This document shows positions 19,999 to 28,991 of a stretch of DNA of 64,000 nt, in pieces. The translations under genes were made by a program, and so were the position numbers. Each line of letters opens with the position of its first letter. Positions within the stretch are counted from its first letter, which is position 1. Source of the DNA: an uncultured Ignavibacteriota bacterium. GTDB taxonomy: Bacteria > Bacteroidota > Ignavibacteria > UBA10030 > UBA8401. The stretch is taken from assembly GCA_903861125.1 (NCBI GenBank), contig CAIOTF010000041.1, positions 1 through 64,000 of the forward strand, given 5' to 3'. The notes under the pieces were generated by a model, which made no database searches, was not told the origin of the DNA, and worked only from the letters and a program-made list of their open reading frames with translations.

Positions 19999-20466
19999 AT
20001 GGGTAAAGAGATTGAACGAAAATTTTTAGTGAAGGGTGACTTCAAACCTTTCGTCAGTAAACAAACACGTATTGTGCAAGGATATCTTTCTTCGGTTCCG
20101 GAACGGACCGTGCGTGTTCGCATCAAAGGCGACAAAGGATTTCTCACGATTAAAGGGATCGGAAATGTTTCCGGCGCAAGCAGGTATGAATGGGAGAAGG
20201 AGATTCCGATCAGCGAAACAGAAGAGTTATTAAAGATATGCGAACCGGGCGTTATTGATAAAACACGGTTCCTTATATCGGCAGGGTCTCATACGTTCGA
20301 GGTCGATGAATTCTACGGCGAGAACAAGGGACTTATTGTTGCCGAAATTGAATTAGGATCGGAAACAGAATCGTTTGAAAAACCTAACTGGCTGGGCGAA
20401 GAGGTTACCGGCGACACGCGGTATTACAATTCGATGTTGATGAAGAATCCGTTTACCCGGTGGTGA
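19999..20466 (+). CDS. CYTH domain protein (inorganic triphosphatase-like)
   Basis: EIERKFLVKG start, RVRIKGDKGFLTIKG, YEWEKEIP, EVDEFYGENKGLIVAEIELGSE. Confidence 0.9.
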   Translation: MGKEIERKFLVKGDFKPFVSKQTRIVQGYLSSVPERTVRVRIKGDKGFLTIKGIGNVSGASRYEWEKEIPISETEELLKICEPGVIDKTRFLISAGSHTFEVDEFYGENKGLIVAEIELGSETESFEKPNWLGEEVTGDTRYYNSMLMKNPFTRW

Positions 20467-20505
20467 CCGGCGGGAGCTGTACTTTTATCTATTCGTGAGA
20501 CGACT

Positions 20506-22101
20506 ATGACAACATTCGATCCGCTTGATATGCAGCAATACCGAATTGAGCGGCTGCCACACCGGGAAAAACCACGCTTCGAAAAATGGCTTGCAATGTC
20601 AGGACCATTTCTGGCGATCATCGCGTTTGTTCTGTTCGCCTATATTATCAAACTGCCGTTCTTGCATTCCCTGCAGTCAACTGATATCGTTACCGCCACC
20701 GCAAAAGAGGCGTTCAATAAAGTCGGCATGGAACAGTTCATCCGGAACAACGAATACATGCTCGCAATATTTCTGGCTTCGATCATTCTCTGGGTGACCC
20801 AGGCGATCCCGAATTATCTTACCTCGCTGATGCTGATCATCACTCTTGTTCTCACGGGAGTACTCTCCGAAAAAACGGCATACGCGCAGCTTGGCCATCC
20901 GGTAATGTGGTTGAACATTATGTCGTTTGTTCTTGCCAGTATGCTTGTTGTAACAGGACTCGCCAAACGATTTGCACTATGGCTGATCCTGAAGTTCGGG
21001 AAAAATGCCAGTACGGTCTTTATAAGTTTTATTGTAATCAACATGTTCTTATCGGCTTTTGTTTCTGCGACAACGGCAAAAGCAGCTATTTTACTCCCGA
21101 TTTTTATGGTGATCGCAGCGATATATGGCGCACAGGGAGGAAAAAAGAGGAACAATTTTGGCAGAAGTATCGTGCTGCAAAATCTTTTTTATATCAATGT
21201 CGGTGCCGGTGCTTTTGTGACCGGGTCAGGGGCCAATCTTTTGGGTGCGGCGATCATCGGCGGTGCGATCAGCGGAAGCGTATTTTTTGCGGACTGGATG
21301 ATGGCGATGTTTCCATTCATGCTCACGATGATGTTCATCGGTTATCTTGTTGCCATGAAGATCTATTTTCCGCTCGCTCCCGAAGAACGATTGCCTCAGA
21401 TCGCAGGAGGAATGGATCGGCTTCGTGAGGAGTATCAGAAACTCGGACCGATCACAACGTTAGAAAAAAAATCCTCGGTGATTTTTATTACCATTCTCGG
21501 TTTTTGGGCGACCGACAGCTTGCACGGCATCAGTCCGACCGCTGTTGCATTCATCGGCGCTATCGTTGCCATGCTGCCGCGGTACGGTATTGTGCAATGG
21601 AATGAGATTGACGTACCCTGGCATCTAATGCTTTTTTCTGCCGGTGCATATGCGCTCGGAGCCGGGCTCGATGCAACGGACCTTCCCGCAATCAGTGTGA
21701 ATGCATTTTTTAACCATTTAGGTATCGGCACAACGACGCCGTTTTGGGTATTGTATCTCACCCTGACCGCGATCATGATTTTCAGCGCACTGATTTTTGA
21801 ATCAAAAACCATGCGTGCGATGATCTTTATTCCGATTGCCATCGGAGTTGCAAAACGATTCGGCTTTGAAATTATCAGTTTGGCGCTTCCCGTTGCCTTT
21901 ATGATCGAACATGTGTATGTGCTGCCGTTTAACAGCAAACCGGCAGCATTATTGTATGAAACGGATCACTACAGTTTATCCGATACATTCAAATTCGGCA
22001 TTACGATGATGGTGATTGCCTGGATGTTAAGCATTGTAGCCGGCGAAACATGGTTCAGGTATCTCGGAATAACCCCGAACGGTGTGTTTGGATTGTTCTA
22101 A
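20506..22101 (+). CDS. SLC13/DASS-family anion transporter
   Basis: Polytopic; 'ALGAGLDATDLP', 'SATTAKAAILLPI', 'VTGSGANLLGAA'. Confidence 0.85.
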   Translation: MTTFDPLDMQQYRIERLPHREKPRFEKWLAMSGPFLAIIAFVLFAYIIKLPFLHSLQSTDIVTATAKEAFNKVGMEQFIRNNEYMLAIFLASIILWVTQAIPNYLTSLMLIITLVLTGVLSEKTAYAQLGHPVMWLNIMSFVLASMLVVTGLAKRFALWLILKFGKNASTVFISFIVINMFLSAFVSATTAKAAILLPIFMVIAAIYGAQGGKKRNNFGRSIVLQNLFYINVGAGAFVTGSGANLLGAAIIGGAISGSVFFADWMMAMFPFMLTMMFIGYLVAMKIYFPLAPEERLPQIAGGMDRLREEYQKLGPITTLEKKSSVIFITILGFWATDSLHGISPTAVAFIGAIVAMLPRYGIVQWNEIDVPWHLMLFSAGAYALGAGLDATDLPAISVNAFFNHLGIGTTTPFWVLYLTLTAIMIFSALIFESKTMRAMIFIPIAIGVAKRFGFEIISLALPVAFMIEHVYVLPFNSKPAALLYETDHYSLSDTFKFGITMMVIAWMLSIVAGETWFRYLGITPNGVFGLF

Positions 22102-22132
22102 CAGTGCAGGATAACAATAAAATGAAGAGGGT

Positions 22133-22780
22133 ATGATGTCATTATTTTTTAAAAACACTTCGAAGTTAGAGGCGCAGATCGATGAATACCTCGATCTTGT
22201 CATCAAAGGCGGTTTGGTGTTCCGTCAGGGAATAAAATGTTATCTGGATCATCAAACGGATGAGTTCGAAAACTATCTGAAGGAACTGCGCAAGACGGAA
22301 GAACGGGCAGACGATCTTCGGAGAAATATCGAGATAAAGCTGTACACAAGAACGCTAATTCCGGAAGCACGCGGTGACGTGTTGGGGCTTATGGAAAGCT
22401 GCGACAAAGCGCTCAATATTACCGCTGAAACGCTGCTGGAATTCTCCGTTGAAATTCCGAAGATCGTTCCGGAACACCGGCAGGATTTTCTTGATCTGTG
22501 TGAAAGTTCCGTAGCATGTCTTGAAAACACCGTAAGCGGAATACGTTCGTATTTCAAAAATATTGATGCCGTGCGCGACTATGTAACAAAAGTACAATTT
22601 TATAAGAAAGAGACGAATAAAATTGCGGAAAAAATTAAGCGGTCTGCATTTAGAACCGAAGATGAGTTAAGTCAAAAAATTCACATCCGGTATTTTACGT
22701 TTCATATTGAACGGATCGCAGAACAATCCGAAGATGTGTGCGACCGGTTATCCATTGCGATCATTAAAAGGTTTGAATAG
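22133..22780 (+). CDS. DUF47 (PhoU-like) phosphate transport regulator
   Basis: DLVIKGGLVFRQGI…DDLRRNIEIKLYTRTLIPEARGDVLGLMESCDKALN; next gene starts within its stop codon. Confidence 0.85.
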   Translation: MMSLFFKNTSKLEAQIDEYLDLVIKGGLVFRQGIKCYLDHQTDEFENYLKELRKTEERADDLRRNIEIKLYTRTLIPEARGDVLGLMESCDKALNITAETLLEFSVEIPKIVPEHRQDFLDLCESSVACLENTVSGIRSYFKNIDAVRDYVTKVQFYKKETNKIAEKIKRSAFRTEDELSQKIHIRYFTFHIERIAEQSEDVCDRLSIAIIKRFE

Positions 22781-24267
22781 TGGTTGATATTACTATCTGG
22801 TTCTTTATCTCCAGCGGATTGTTTCTCGGCTGGTCGCTTGGTGCAAACCATGCGGTCAATGTCTTTGGAACCGCCGTTGTATCGAAGATGGTAAAGTTCC
22901 GAACGGCAGCAATCATTGCCGGTATCTTTGTCGTGCTCGGCTCGGTGATCAGCGGTTCCGGAACAACACGGACCATCGCTGAACTTGGGCCGATTAATGC
23001 GATTGCAGGAAGTTTTTCCGTTGCGCTAGCCGTCGGAATTTCGGTGACGGCGATGACGCGATATAAACTTCCTGTTTCAACATCGCAGGCTGTTATCGGG
23101 GGGATTATCGGCTGGAACATTTTTACCGGATCGCCGACCGATCTTGGTTCATTGAGCAGGATCATTTCCAGTTGGATTGCATCACCGATTATTGCAGGAA
23201 TATTCGGCTATTGTATTTTCATTGTTTTAAAACGAACAGTGCTAAAATGGAAAATTCATTTGCTGGAACTGGATCAATATATACGCGTCGGCTTGATCAT
23301 TGTCGGAGCGCTGGCATCATATTCACTGGGTGCAAATAATATAGCCAATGTCATGGGGATGTTTGTCTTTGCCCCGTTGTTCAGCGATCATTCTCTATGG
23401 GGAATTGTTACGATCACCGGAGTTCAGCAGTTATTCTTCCTCGGCGGAGTGGCCATAGCTATCGGTATTTTCACGTACGGCAGAAGTGTCATGGAAACAG
23501 TCGGGAACGATCTCTATAAAATATCTCCGCTTACCGGTTTTGTTGTTGTCTTTGCGGAATTTCTTGTTCTAACGTTATTCACGTCGGAAACCATTGAATC
23601 TTTTTTATTGAGCATCAATGTGCCTTCAATCCCCCTGGTGCCGTTGTCGACCACACAAGCATTCATCGGTGCGATTCTTGGTGTTGGACTGGCAAAAGAT
23701 CCGCATTCGATCAATTTTAAGGTGTTGGGAAAAATTGCACTGGGCTGGGTGATTGCACCGATCAGCGCCGGACTCATCACGTTCGTTTCATTGTTCTTTA
23801 TTCAGAATGTTTTTGAACAAAAGGTTATCTATCCGGTACCGTATGAAATATCCCGTTCTGTGTTGACCGAACTCGAAAAGGAGGGGATCCCCGTAGACAG
23901 TATTAAAGAAATGACGGGGAAACGATTCTACAACAAAAAAGTGCTGCGCAACGAATTGTTGAAACGAAATAATTATACCAATGCACAGATCTATTCCATC
24001 TTTCAATATGCCATAATCGACAGTTTCCGGATTGATTCCACAATTATCGTCGCCAGACTGGAAAAAAGTTTCCTTACGGACGAACAGGCCGCTGCGCTGA
24101 AATTGTATCACGGAAAAACATTCCGGCATAAGATCGATTTTGAGAAGTTCCTTGCCAAAGCACGGATCGAATTTGTGCCGACCGGGAACAAACTTATTGA
24201 TAAACAAATAGAAGAAACCAAACTTTTCATTGAGAACACATTAAGGATCTCAGCAAAGAATAAATAA
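22780..24267 (+). CDS. PiT-family inorganic phosphate transporter
   Basis: GWSLGANHAVNVFGTAV and SLGANNIANVMGMF signatures; GTG start at 22780. Confidence 0.92.
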   Translation: MVDITIWFFISSGLFLGWSLGANHAVNVFGTAVVSKMVKFRTAAIIAGIFVVLGSVISGSGTTRTIAELGPINAIAGSFSVALAVGISVTAMTRYKLPVSTSQAVIGGIIGWNIFTGSPTDLGSLSRIISSWIASPIIAGIFGYCIFIVLKRTVLKWKIHLLELDQYIRVGLIIVGALASYSLGANNIANVMGMFVFAPLFSDHSLWGIVTITGVQQLFFLGGVAIAIGIFTYGRSVMETVGNDLYKISPLTGFVVVFAEFLVLTLFTSETIESFLLSINVPSIPLVPLSTTQAFIGAILGVGLAKDPHSINFKVLGKIALGWVIAPISAGLITFVSLFFIQNVFEQKVIYPVPYEISRSVLTELEKEGIPVDSIKEMTGKRFYNKKVLRNELLKRNNYTNAQIYSIFQYAIIDSFRIDSTIIVARLEKSFLTDEQAAALKLYHGKTFRHKIDFEKFLAKARIEFVPTGNKLIDKQIEETKLFIENTLRISAKNK

Positions 24268-24321
24268 CCGTTTCAGAAGTAACTGTACCATATTCATTAA
24301 CACTAAAGTAATGGAGTCATT

Positions 24322-25602
24322 ATGAAAAACCGTCTAAGAGTAAGAAGTATTTTGGTTTTTGTATGTCTGGCAGCGTTGAGCACAATGATGCTTGCTCAAG
24401 ATTCACGGATTCCCGGAGGCGATCAAAAAGTTCCTCTGGGTGCGGAAGTTCGCAATGGCAAACTTGTCTTCGCCAGTGAAGACGGCGAATACCGCTGGTG
24501 GTTCGATTCGCGCATTCAGTTCGACGGTGCAATGTATTTCGAGAACAAGAATGCAATGAGTAATGGTGTAACGTTCAGACGATTGACCTTTGCATTGAAA
24601 TCGCTCCTTGCAAAAGATTGGGAGGCCGAACTTGATCTTGATTTCGCCGAACAAGTTTCTGTGGATCCTCAGATAGATCTTCGCGACGCGTGGATCAAAT
24701 ATACCGTTCCGGATATGAATATGTCCGTGCAGGTTGGAAACTTTAAGGAGCCATTCGGAATGGAACGCCTGAACAGTTCGCGTCTTCTCACCTTTTTAGA
24801 ACGTGCGGCAATTTCTAACGCTCTTCCCCTGGGAAGAAGAATGGGTATGTCGGCCCGGTATTGGACAGAGTATGGTCAGATCACGGGTGCAGTGATGGGG
24901 CATGAAACGTCAACACGGGTTGATAAAGGACAACGGGACGAAGGATTTTCCACGAACCTTCGTATATCGGTTGCGCCTATCAATAAACATGGACTGAACC
25001 TTCACCTTGGTCTTGCCGGTTCGTACAAAACTCCCGATGCGGTTGCGGATCTCAGCCCGAACACGATCGAGATCAATGCTCGGACAGAAACATATGTCTT
25101 CAATCCTAAATTTCTGCATTCCGGAGACATAACCGACGTGAATTATTACAATCGGTATGGCGCTGAATTGGCATTTATTATGGGCTCATTCTACGTTCAA
25201 AGTGAATATATGGGTACAAAAATCGTTCGCTGGTATAATAAAGAGGATGTAGATATGTCGGGCGGCTATCTAACGGCTACGTGGATCGTAACCGGTGAAA
25301 CGCGGTATTATTATGTCGACGAAGGAGAAGTTGGTCCCATTGAATCACCGATAAATTCATGGGGTGCATTGGAACTTGCCGCACGGTACAGCGTTACCGA
25401 TCTGAACGATCTTCCGTCTGGTATTCACGGCGGGAAATCGAATCAATTGATGCTCGGAGTAAATTATTATCCGAACAGAAATATTAAAATACAATTCAAT
25501 TATTCCCAGGTTGATCTCGATGAGTATGCAACACGAAAAGGGAACCTGATCGGAAACGATGATCATTCATTCATTCAAATGAGATTCCAAGCATCATTTT
25601 AA
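24322..25602 (+). CDS. OprO/OprP-like (phosphate-selective) porin
   Basis: Signal peptide; LKSLLAKDWEAELDLDFAE, 'VQVGNFKEPFGMERLNSSR', C-terminal F. Confidence 0.85.
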   Translation: MKNRLRVRSILVFVCLAALSTMMLAQDSRIPGGDQKVPLGAEVRNGKLVFASEDGEYRWWFDSRIQFDGAMYFENKNAMSNGVTFRRLTFALKSLLAKDWEAELDLDFAEQVSVDPQIDLRDAWIKYTVPDMNMSVQVGNFKEPFGMERLNSSRLLTFLERAAISNALPLGRRMGMSARYWTEYGQITGAVMGHETSTRVDKGQRDEGFSTNLRISVAPINKHGLNLHLGLAGSYKTPDAVADLSPNTIEINARTETYVFNPKFLHSGDITDVNYYNRYGAELAFIMGSFYVQSEYMGTKIVRWYNKEDVDMSGGYLTATWIVTGETRYYYVDEGEVGPIESPINSWGALELAARYSVTDLNDLPSGIHGGKSNQLMLGVNYYPNRNIKIQFNYSQVDLDEYATRKGNLIGNDDHSFIQMRFQASF

Positions 25603-25617
25603 ACAAGAGGAAAAAAT

Positions 25618-26541
25618 ATGAAAACATTTTTGAAAAGTATCATTCCTATTGTCTTAGCCGGCATCTTCATCTCGTGCTCTCGAAACGAACCGGCACCTTC
25701 AGGACCGCCGGTTGTTGAGATCGTTCCGGTAAAAGTAAATGAAGTCTATACTCGCGGAAATCTCTCCAGCCCTGACTGGATAGAAATCTATAATCCGAAT
25801 TCATCTTCCGTTGATATCAGCGGATACAAGGTCTACAATCTTGTCGGAAAAAATGGCACAAAACCGAAGAAAGTGCTTCCGGCCGGAACAACCATCGCAG
25901 GAAAGAGTCTTTATGTGGTAGTTGTGAATGATACTGTATCGACAAGCGGTTTCGATCTTTCAGCGGCAGGAGAAACCGTATGGTTTGAGAACGGGAGCGG
26001 AATAATTATCGATAGCGTATTGGTGCCTACCCTTGGCATTGACTCTTCCTACGCTCGAAAACCGGACGGAGCTATCACCTGGGCAACGGTAACACCGCCG
26101 ACCAAAGGGACTGCGAATTCCATTCTTCCGATTGTGATGAATGAGATTTTTTCGCGGGGTGTTCCGGGAGATCTTGATTGGATTGAGATCTACAATCCTA
26201 ATGCAACATCTATTGATGTTGGCGGATATAAAATCTACGATGTGGGAGGACAGAGCGGAGTAAAACCGAAGAAAGAAATACCTTCGGGGATCAGCATTCC
26301 CGGAAAAGGATTTTATGTGATTACCGTTGATACCGCAGATGCAAACGGAACTGCATCCGGTTTTGGTTTGTCGAGTACCGGTGAGGTTGTCTGGCTGGAA
26401 AATGCCAATGGGAATATCATTGATAATATCACTTTCCCCGCAATGCCGGTCACAACAACATCGTACGGAAGAAATCCCGACGGATCGACCACATTGCAAA
26501 TTCTTACGACCGTAACAAAAGGTGCGGCAAATAAACCATAA
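25618..26541 (+). CDS. Lipoprotein with two lamin-tail domains (LTD)
   Basis: Lipobox GIFISC; two VNEVYTRG…DWIEIYNPN repeats. Confidence 0.85.
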   Translation: MKTFLKSIIPIVLAGIFISCSRNEPAPSGPPVVEIVPVKVNEVYTRGNLSSPDWIEIYNPNSSSVDISGYKVYNLVGKNGTKPKKVLPAGTTIAGKSLYVVVVNDTVSTSGFDLSAAGETVWFENGSGIIIDSVLVPTLGIDSSYARKPDGAITWATVTPPTKGTANSILPIVMNEIFSRGVPGDLDWIEIYNPNATSIDVGGYKIYDVGGQSGVKPKKEIPSGISIPGKGFYVITVDTADANGTASGFGLSSTGEVVWLENANGNIIDNITFPAMPVTTTSYGRNPDGSTTLQILTTVTKGAANKP

Positions 26542-26549
26542 GACAAAAC

Positions 26550-26587
26550 CGACGAAGCATTCATTGCAGCGAATGAATGCTTCGTCG
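26550..26587. terminator. Perfect 16-bp hairpin, probable terminator
   Basis: CGACGAAGCATTCATT-GCAGCG-AATGAATGCTTCGTCG. Confidence 0.7.
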
Positions 26588-26606
26588 TAAAATAATCAGG
26601 ACTATA

Positions 26607-27380
26607 TTGAACAGATTCTGCCAACCATATTGCATCATCATTCTTTTTGTTCTCGTTATAGCAACGGGATGCAAACGCGATGCACCGACACAAGGGACAA
26701 TCGTTGTGCCGCAGGAAACGGCAACTCTTCAGCCGATCGCCGAATACTATCTTGGCCCGAATATCACCGAGCCATCCGGCATTGCATACAACGCAAAGAA
26801 TAATTCATTCATCGTTGTGTCCGATGCGCATCCCGAAGTGTATGAAATAGATTTTCACGGTACATTGCTCCGGACGATACCAACGGCCGGCAGCGACCTT
26901 GAAGGGATTGCTCTTTCGAGCACCAATGATACAATCTACGTTGTAGAGGAAAAGAACAGACTGGTGGTCTCTTATCTTGCCAATGGAACAAAATTATCTT
27001 CCTTCAGCGCCGATGTTGCCACTCTTCCCAATAACGCTTTAGAGGGAATAGCCGCAGGTAAAAACGGACATCTGTATGTTCTAAATGAAAAACTGCCTGG
27101 AATGCTGTTAGAATACGCTCTGAACGGGACTGAACTTAAACGTACTCCACTTTCGCTTGCATCGGACTATGCCGACATATTTTACAGTGAAAGTGAAGAC
27201 TGTCTGTGGATGATCAGTGATGAATCAAAGAAGATTATGAAGACCGATCTTAACGGTTCATTGATCTCCCAATGGTTTGTGCCGTTCACTAAAGGAGAAG
27301 GGATCACGATCGTTCGTGATACGATCTATGTTGTCAATGATGCAGATGCAAAGCTCTATATCTTTAATAAACCGAAGTAA
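26607..27380 (+). CDS. SdiA-regulated-like beta-propeller lipoprotein
   Basis: TTG at 26607 preceded by atcagga; lipobox VLVIATGC; 'EPSGIAYNAKNNSFIVVSDAHPEVYEIDFHG'. Confidence 0.75.
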   Translation: MNRFCQPYCIIILFVLVIATGCKRDAPTQGTIVVPQETATLQPIAEYYLGPNITEPSGIAYNAKNNSFIVVSDAHPEVYEIDFHGTLLRTIPTAGSDLEGIALSSTNDTIYVVEEKNRLVVSYLANGTKLSSFSADVATLPNNALEGIAAGKNGHLYVLNEKLPGMLLEYALNGTELKRTPLSLASDYADIFYSESEDCLWMISDESKKIMKTDLNGSLISQWFVPFTKGEGITIVRDTIYVVNDADAKLYIFNKPK

Positions 27381-27417
27381 GCGGTACACATTACCAAATA
27401 ATAAACGGAGGTACACG

Positions 27418-28602
27418 ATGAAAAATAAATCCATACTTTTTTCAATACTTCTTTCATCATTGTTTCTGATTGTGAACATCAATGCTCAATCAGTCATAAA
27501 AATGAACGAGGTATATTCACGCGGCGTTGCAGGAAATCTTGATTGGATCGAGATCTACAATTCCTCTTCGTCGCAGGTCGATATCAGCGGGTACAAGATC
27601 TATGATATCGGCGGTCAGGGAGGCACGAAAGGAAAGAAACTTTTTCCGGTCGGGACGATTCTTCCTGCAAAGGGATTTGCCGTTGTCATTACGGATACGG
27701 CAACATTTGTCGGTGATACGACAGGATTTGGTTTAGGCAGCGGCGGTGAAACAGTATGGCTGGAAAATGCGGCAGGTGTATTGATCGATACGATTGCATT
27801 TCCTGCATTGGGGAATGATACTTCGTATGCACGCATTCCGGATGGTTCAAACACATGGAAAAAAACAACACCGCTTACAAGAGGAATATCGAATGTTCTT
27901 GTAAAGATGAATGAAATATACTCTCGCGGCGTTGCCGGAAATCTTGATTGGATCGAGATCTATAATTCATCGGCTACCCAAATTGATATCAGCGGTTACA
28001 AGATCTATGATATCGGTGGTCAGGGCGGAACGAAAGGAAAGAAAATCTTCCCGGCCGGAACACTACTTGCGGCAAAGGGTTTCACCGTTATCGTTACCGA
28101 TACGGCAACATTTGTCGGAGATACAACAGGATTTGGTCTGGGAAGCGGCGGCGAAACAGTATGGCTTGAAAATGCATCCGGAACAATTATCGATACAGTG
28201 GCGTTTCCTGCACTTGGAAACGATACTTCGTATGCGCGGGTGCCGGACGGTTCAAATATTTTTGTAAAGAAAACTCCGGTGACCAGAGGAACAACAAACG
28301 GAGCAGGAACATTCGTACAGTCCAATCGTTCCGTTGCGACGGGATATACACTGGAACAGAATTATCCGAATCCGTTCAATCCTTCCACATCAATTCGGTA
28401 CAATCTGGCGGTCAGCGGTTCTGTACAAATAGCCGTATTTGATCTTCTGGGAAAAGAAATTGCGATGCTTGTTAACGGACAGGAATCTGCCGGTGAGCAT
28501 GTTGTACGTTTCAATGCAGGACATCATGCCAGCGGAATGTATTTCTACCGTCTTACGGCGGGCACATATTCCGAAATGAAAAAAATGGTGCTGATAAAAT
28601 GA
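27418..28602 (+). CDS. Secreted protein with two lamin-tail domains and T9SS type A C-terminal sorting domain
   Basis: MNEVYSRGVAGNLDWIEIYNSS / MNEIYSRGVAGNLDWIEIYNSS repeats; LEQNYPNPFNPSTSIRYNL…GMYFYRLTAG…MVLIK. Confidence 0.9.
   Translation: MKNKSILFSILLSSLFLIVNINAQSVIKMNEVYSRGVAGNLDWIEIYNSSSSQVDISGYKIYDIGGQGGTKGKKLFPVGTILPAKGFAVVITDTATFVGDTTGFGLGSGGETVWLENAAGVLIDTIAFPALGNDTSYARIPDGSNTWKKTTPLTRGISNVLVKMNEIYSRGVAGNLDWIEIYNSSATQIDISGYKIYDIGGQGGTKGKKIFPAGTLLAAKGFTVIVTDTATFVGDTTGFGLGSGGETVWLENASGTIIDTVAFPALGNDTSYARVPDGSNIFVKKTPVTRGTTNGAGTFVQSNRSVATGYTLEQNYPNPFNPSTSIRYNLAVSGSVQIAVFDLLGKEIAMLVNGQESAGEHVVRFNAGHHASGMYFYRLTAGTYSEMKKMVLIK
27502..28311 (+). repeat. In-frame tandem duplication, unit 405 bp (135 codons), encoding the two LTDs
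   Basis: Second copy begins at 27907; long near-identical nucleotide blocks, e.g. ggaaatcttgattggatcgagatcta. Confidence 0.8.
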
Positions 28603-28709
28603 TTACTCGTGAACGGAAGCAGATACATTTTGTCTACTTAGAGTTGATCGCACTTGGTGCGGCGATTGTGTTCGGCTTGGTTCATTTGTTTTTGTATCTA
28701 TTTCCATAA
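28599..28709 (+). CDS. 36-aa single-TM microprotein (MITRERKQIHFVYLELIALGAAIVFGLVHLFLYLFP)
   Basis: ATGA overlap with the upstream stop; absent from the supplied ORF track. Confidence 0.55.
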   Translation: MITRERKQIHFVYLELIALGAAIVFGLVHLFLYLFP

Positions 28710-28808
28710 ACAGAAACATATCTTTTGCAGTGATGAGAACCGTTTTCATTCTGCATAACGGTATTATGAAACGAACTATTTTCTGAAGAGACTCTTAAGA
28801 GAGAACCC

Positions 28809-28837
28809 AAAAGCTCCGTCTATTTGACGGAGCTTTT
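28809..28837 (+). terminator. Intrinsic terminator
   Basis: AAAAGCTCCGTC-TATTT-GACGGAGCTTTT. Confidence 0.8.
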
Positions 28838-28991
28838 GCATTGTAAGGTTGCGATATTATTGATTATTTTTGATGGTTGTACCATTATCCCCGATGGTCA
28901 CTGCTGCAGCTCTTTATGGCAGATTAAAAAATATTACGGTACATTGCAGTCAACGCAGGAAGATCTGATTTGTAGTCGGCAGGAGGGAAGC

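Noticed and set aside
20907-21428. 173-aa + strand ORF inside the SLC13 gene
   Set aside because: Alternative frame of a clear transporter; Cys/Arg-rich shadow composition.
27615-28325. Paired minus-strand ORFs (27615-27854, 28020-28325) that look like repeats
   Set aside because: They mirror the tandem LTD duplication on the plus strand; not independent genes.
28824-28991. Extended N-terminus of the radical SAM ORF
   Set aside because: It begins inside the terminator hairpin at 28809-28837; ATG 28992 with aggagg is a better start.
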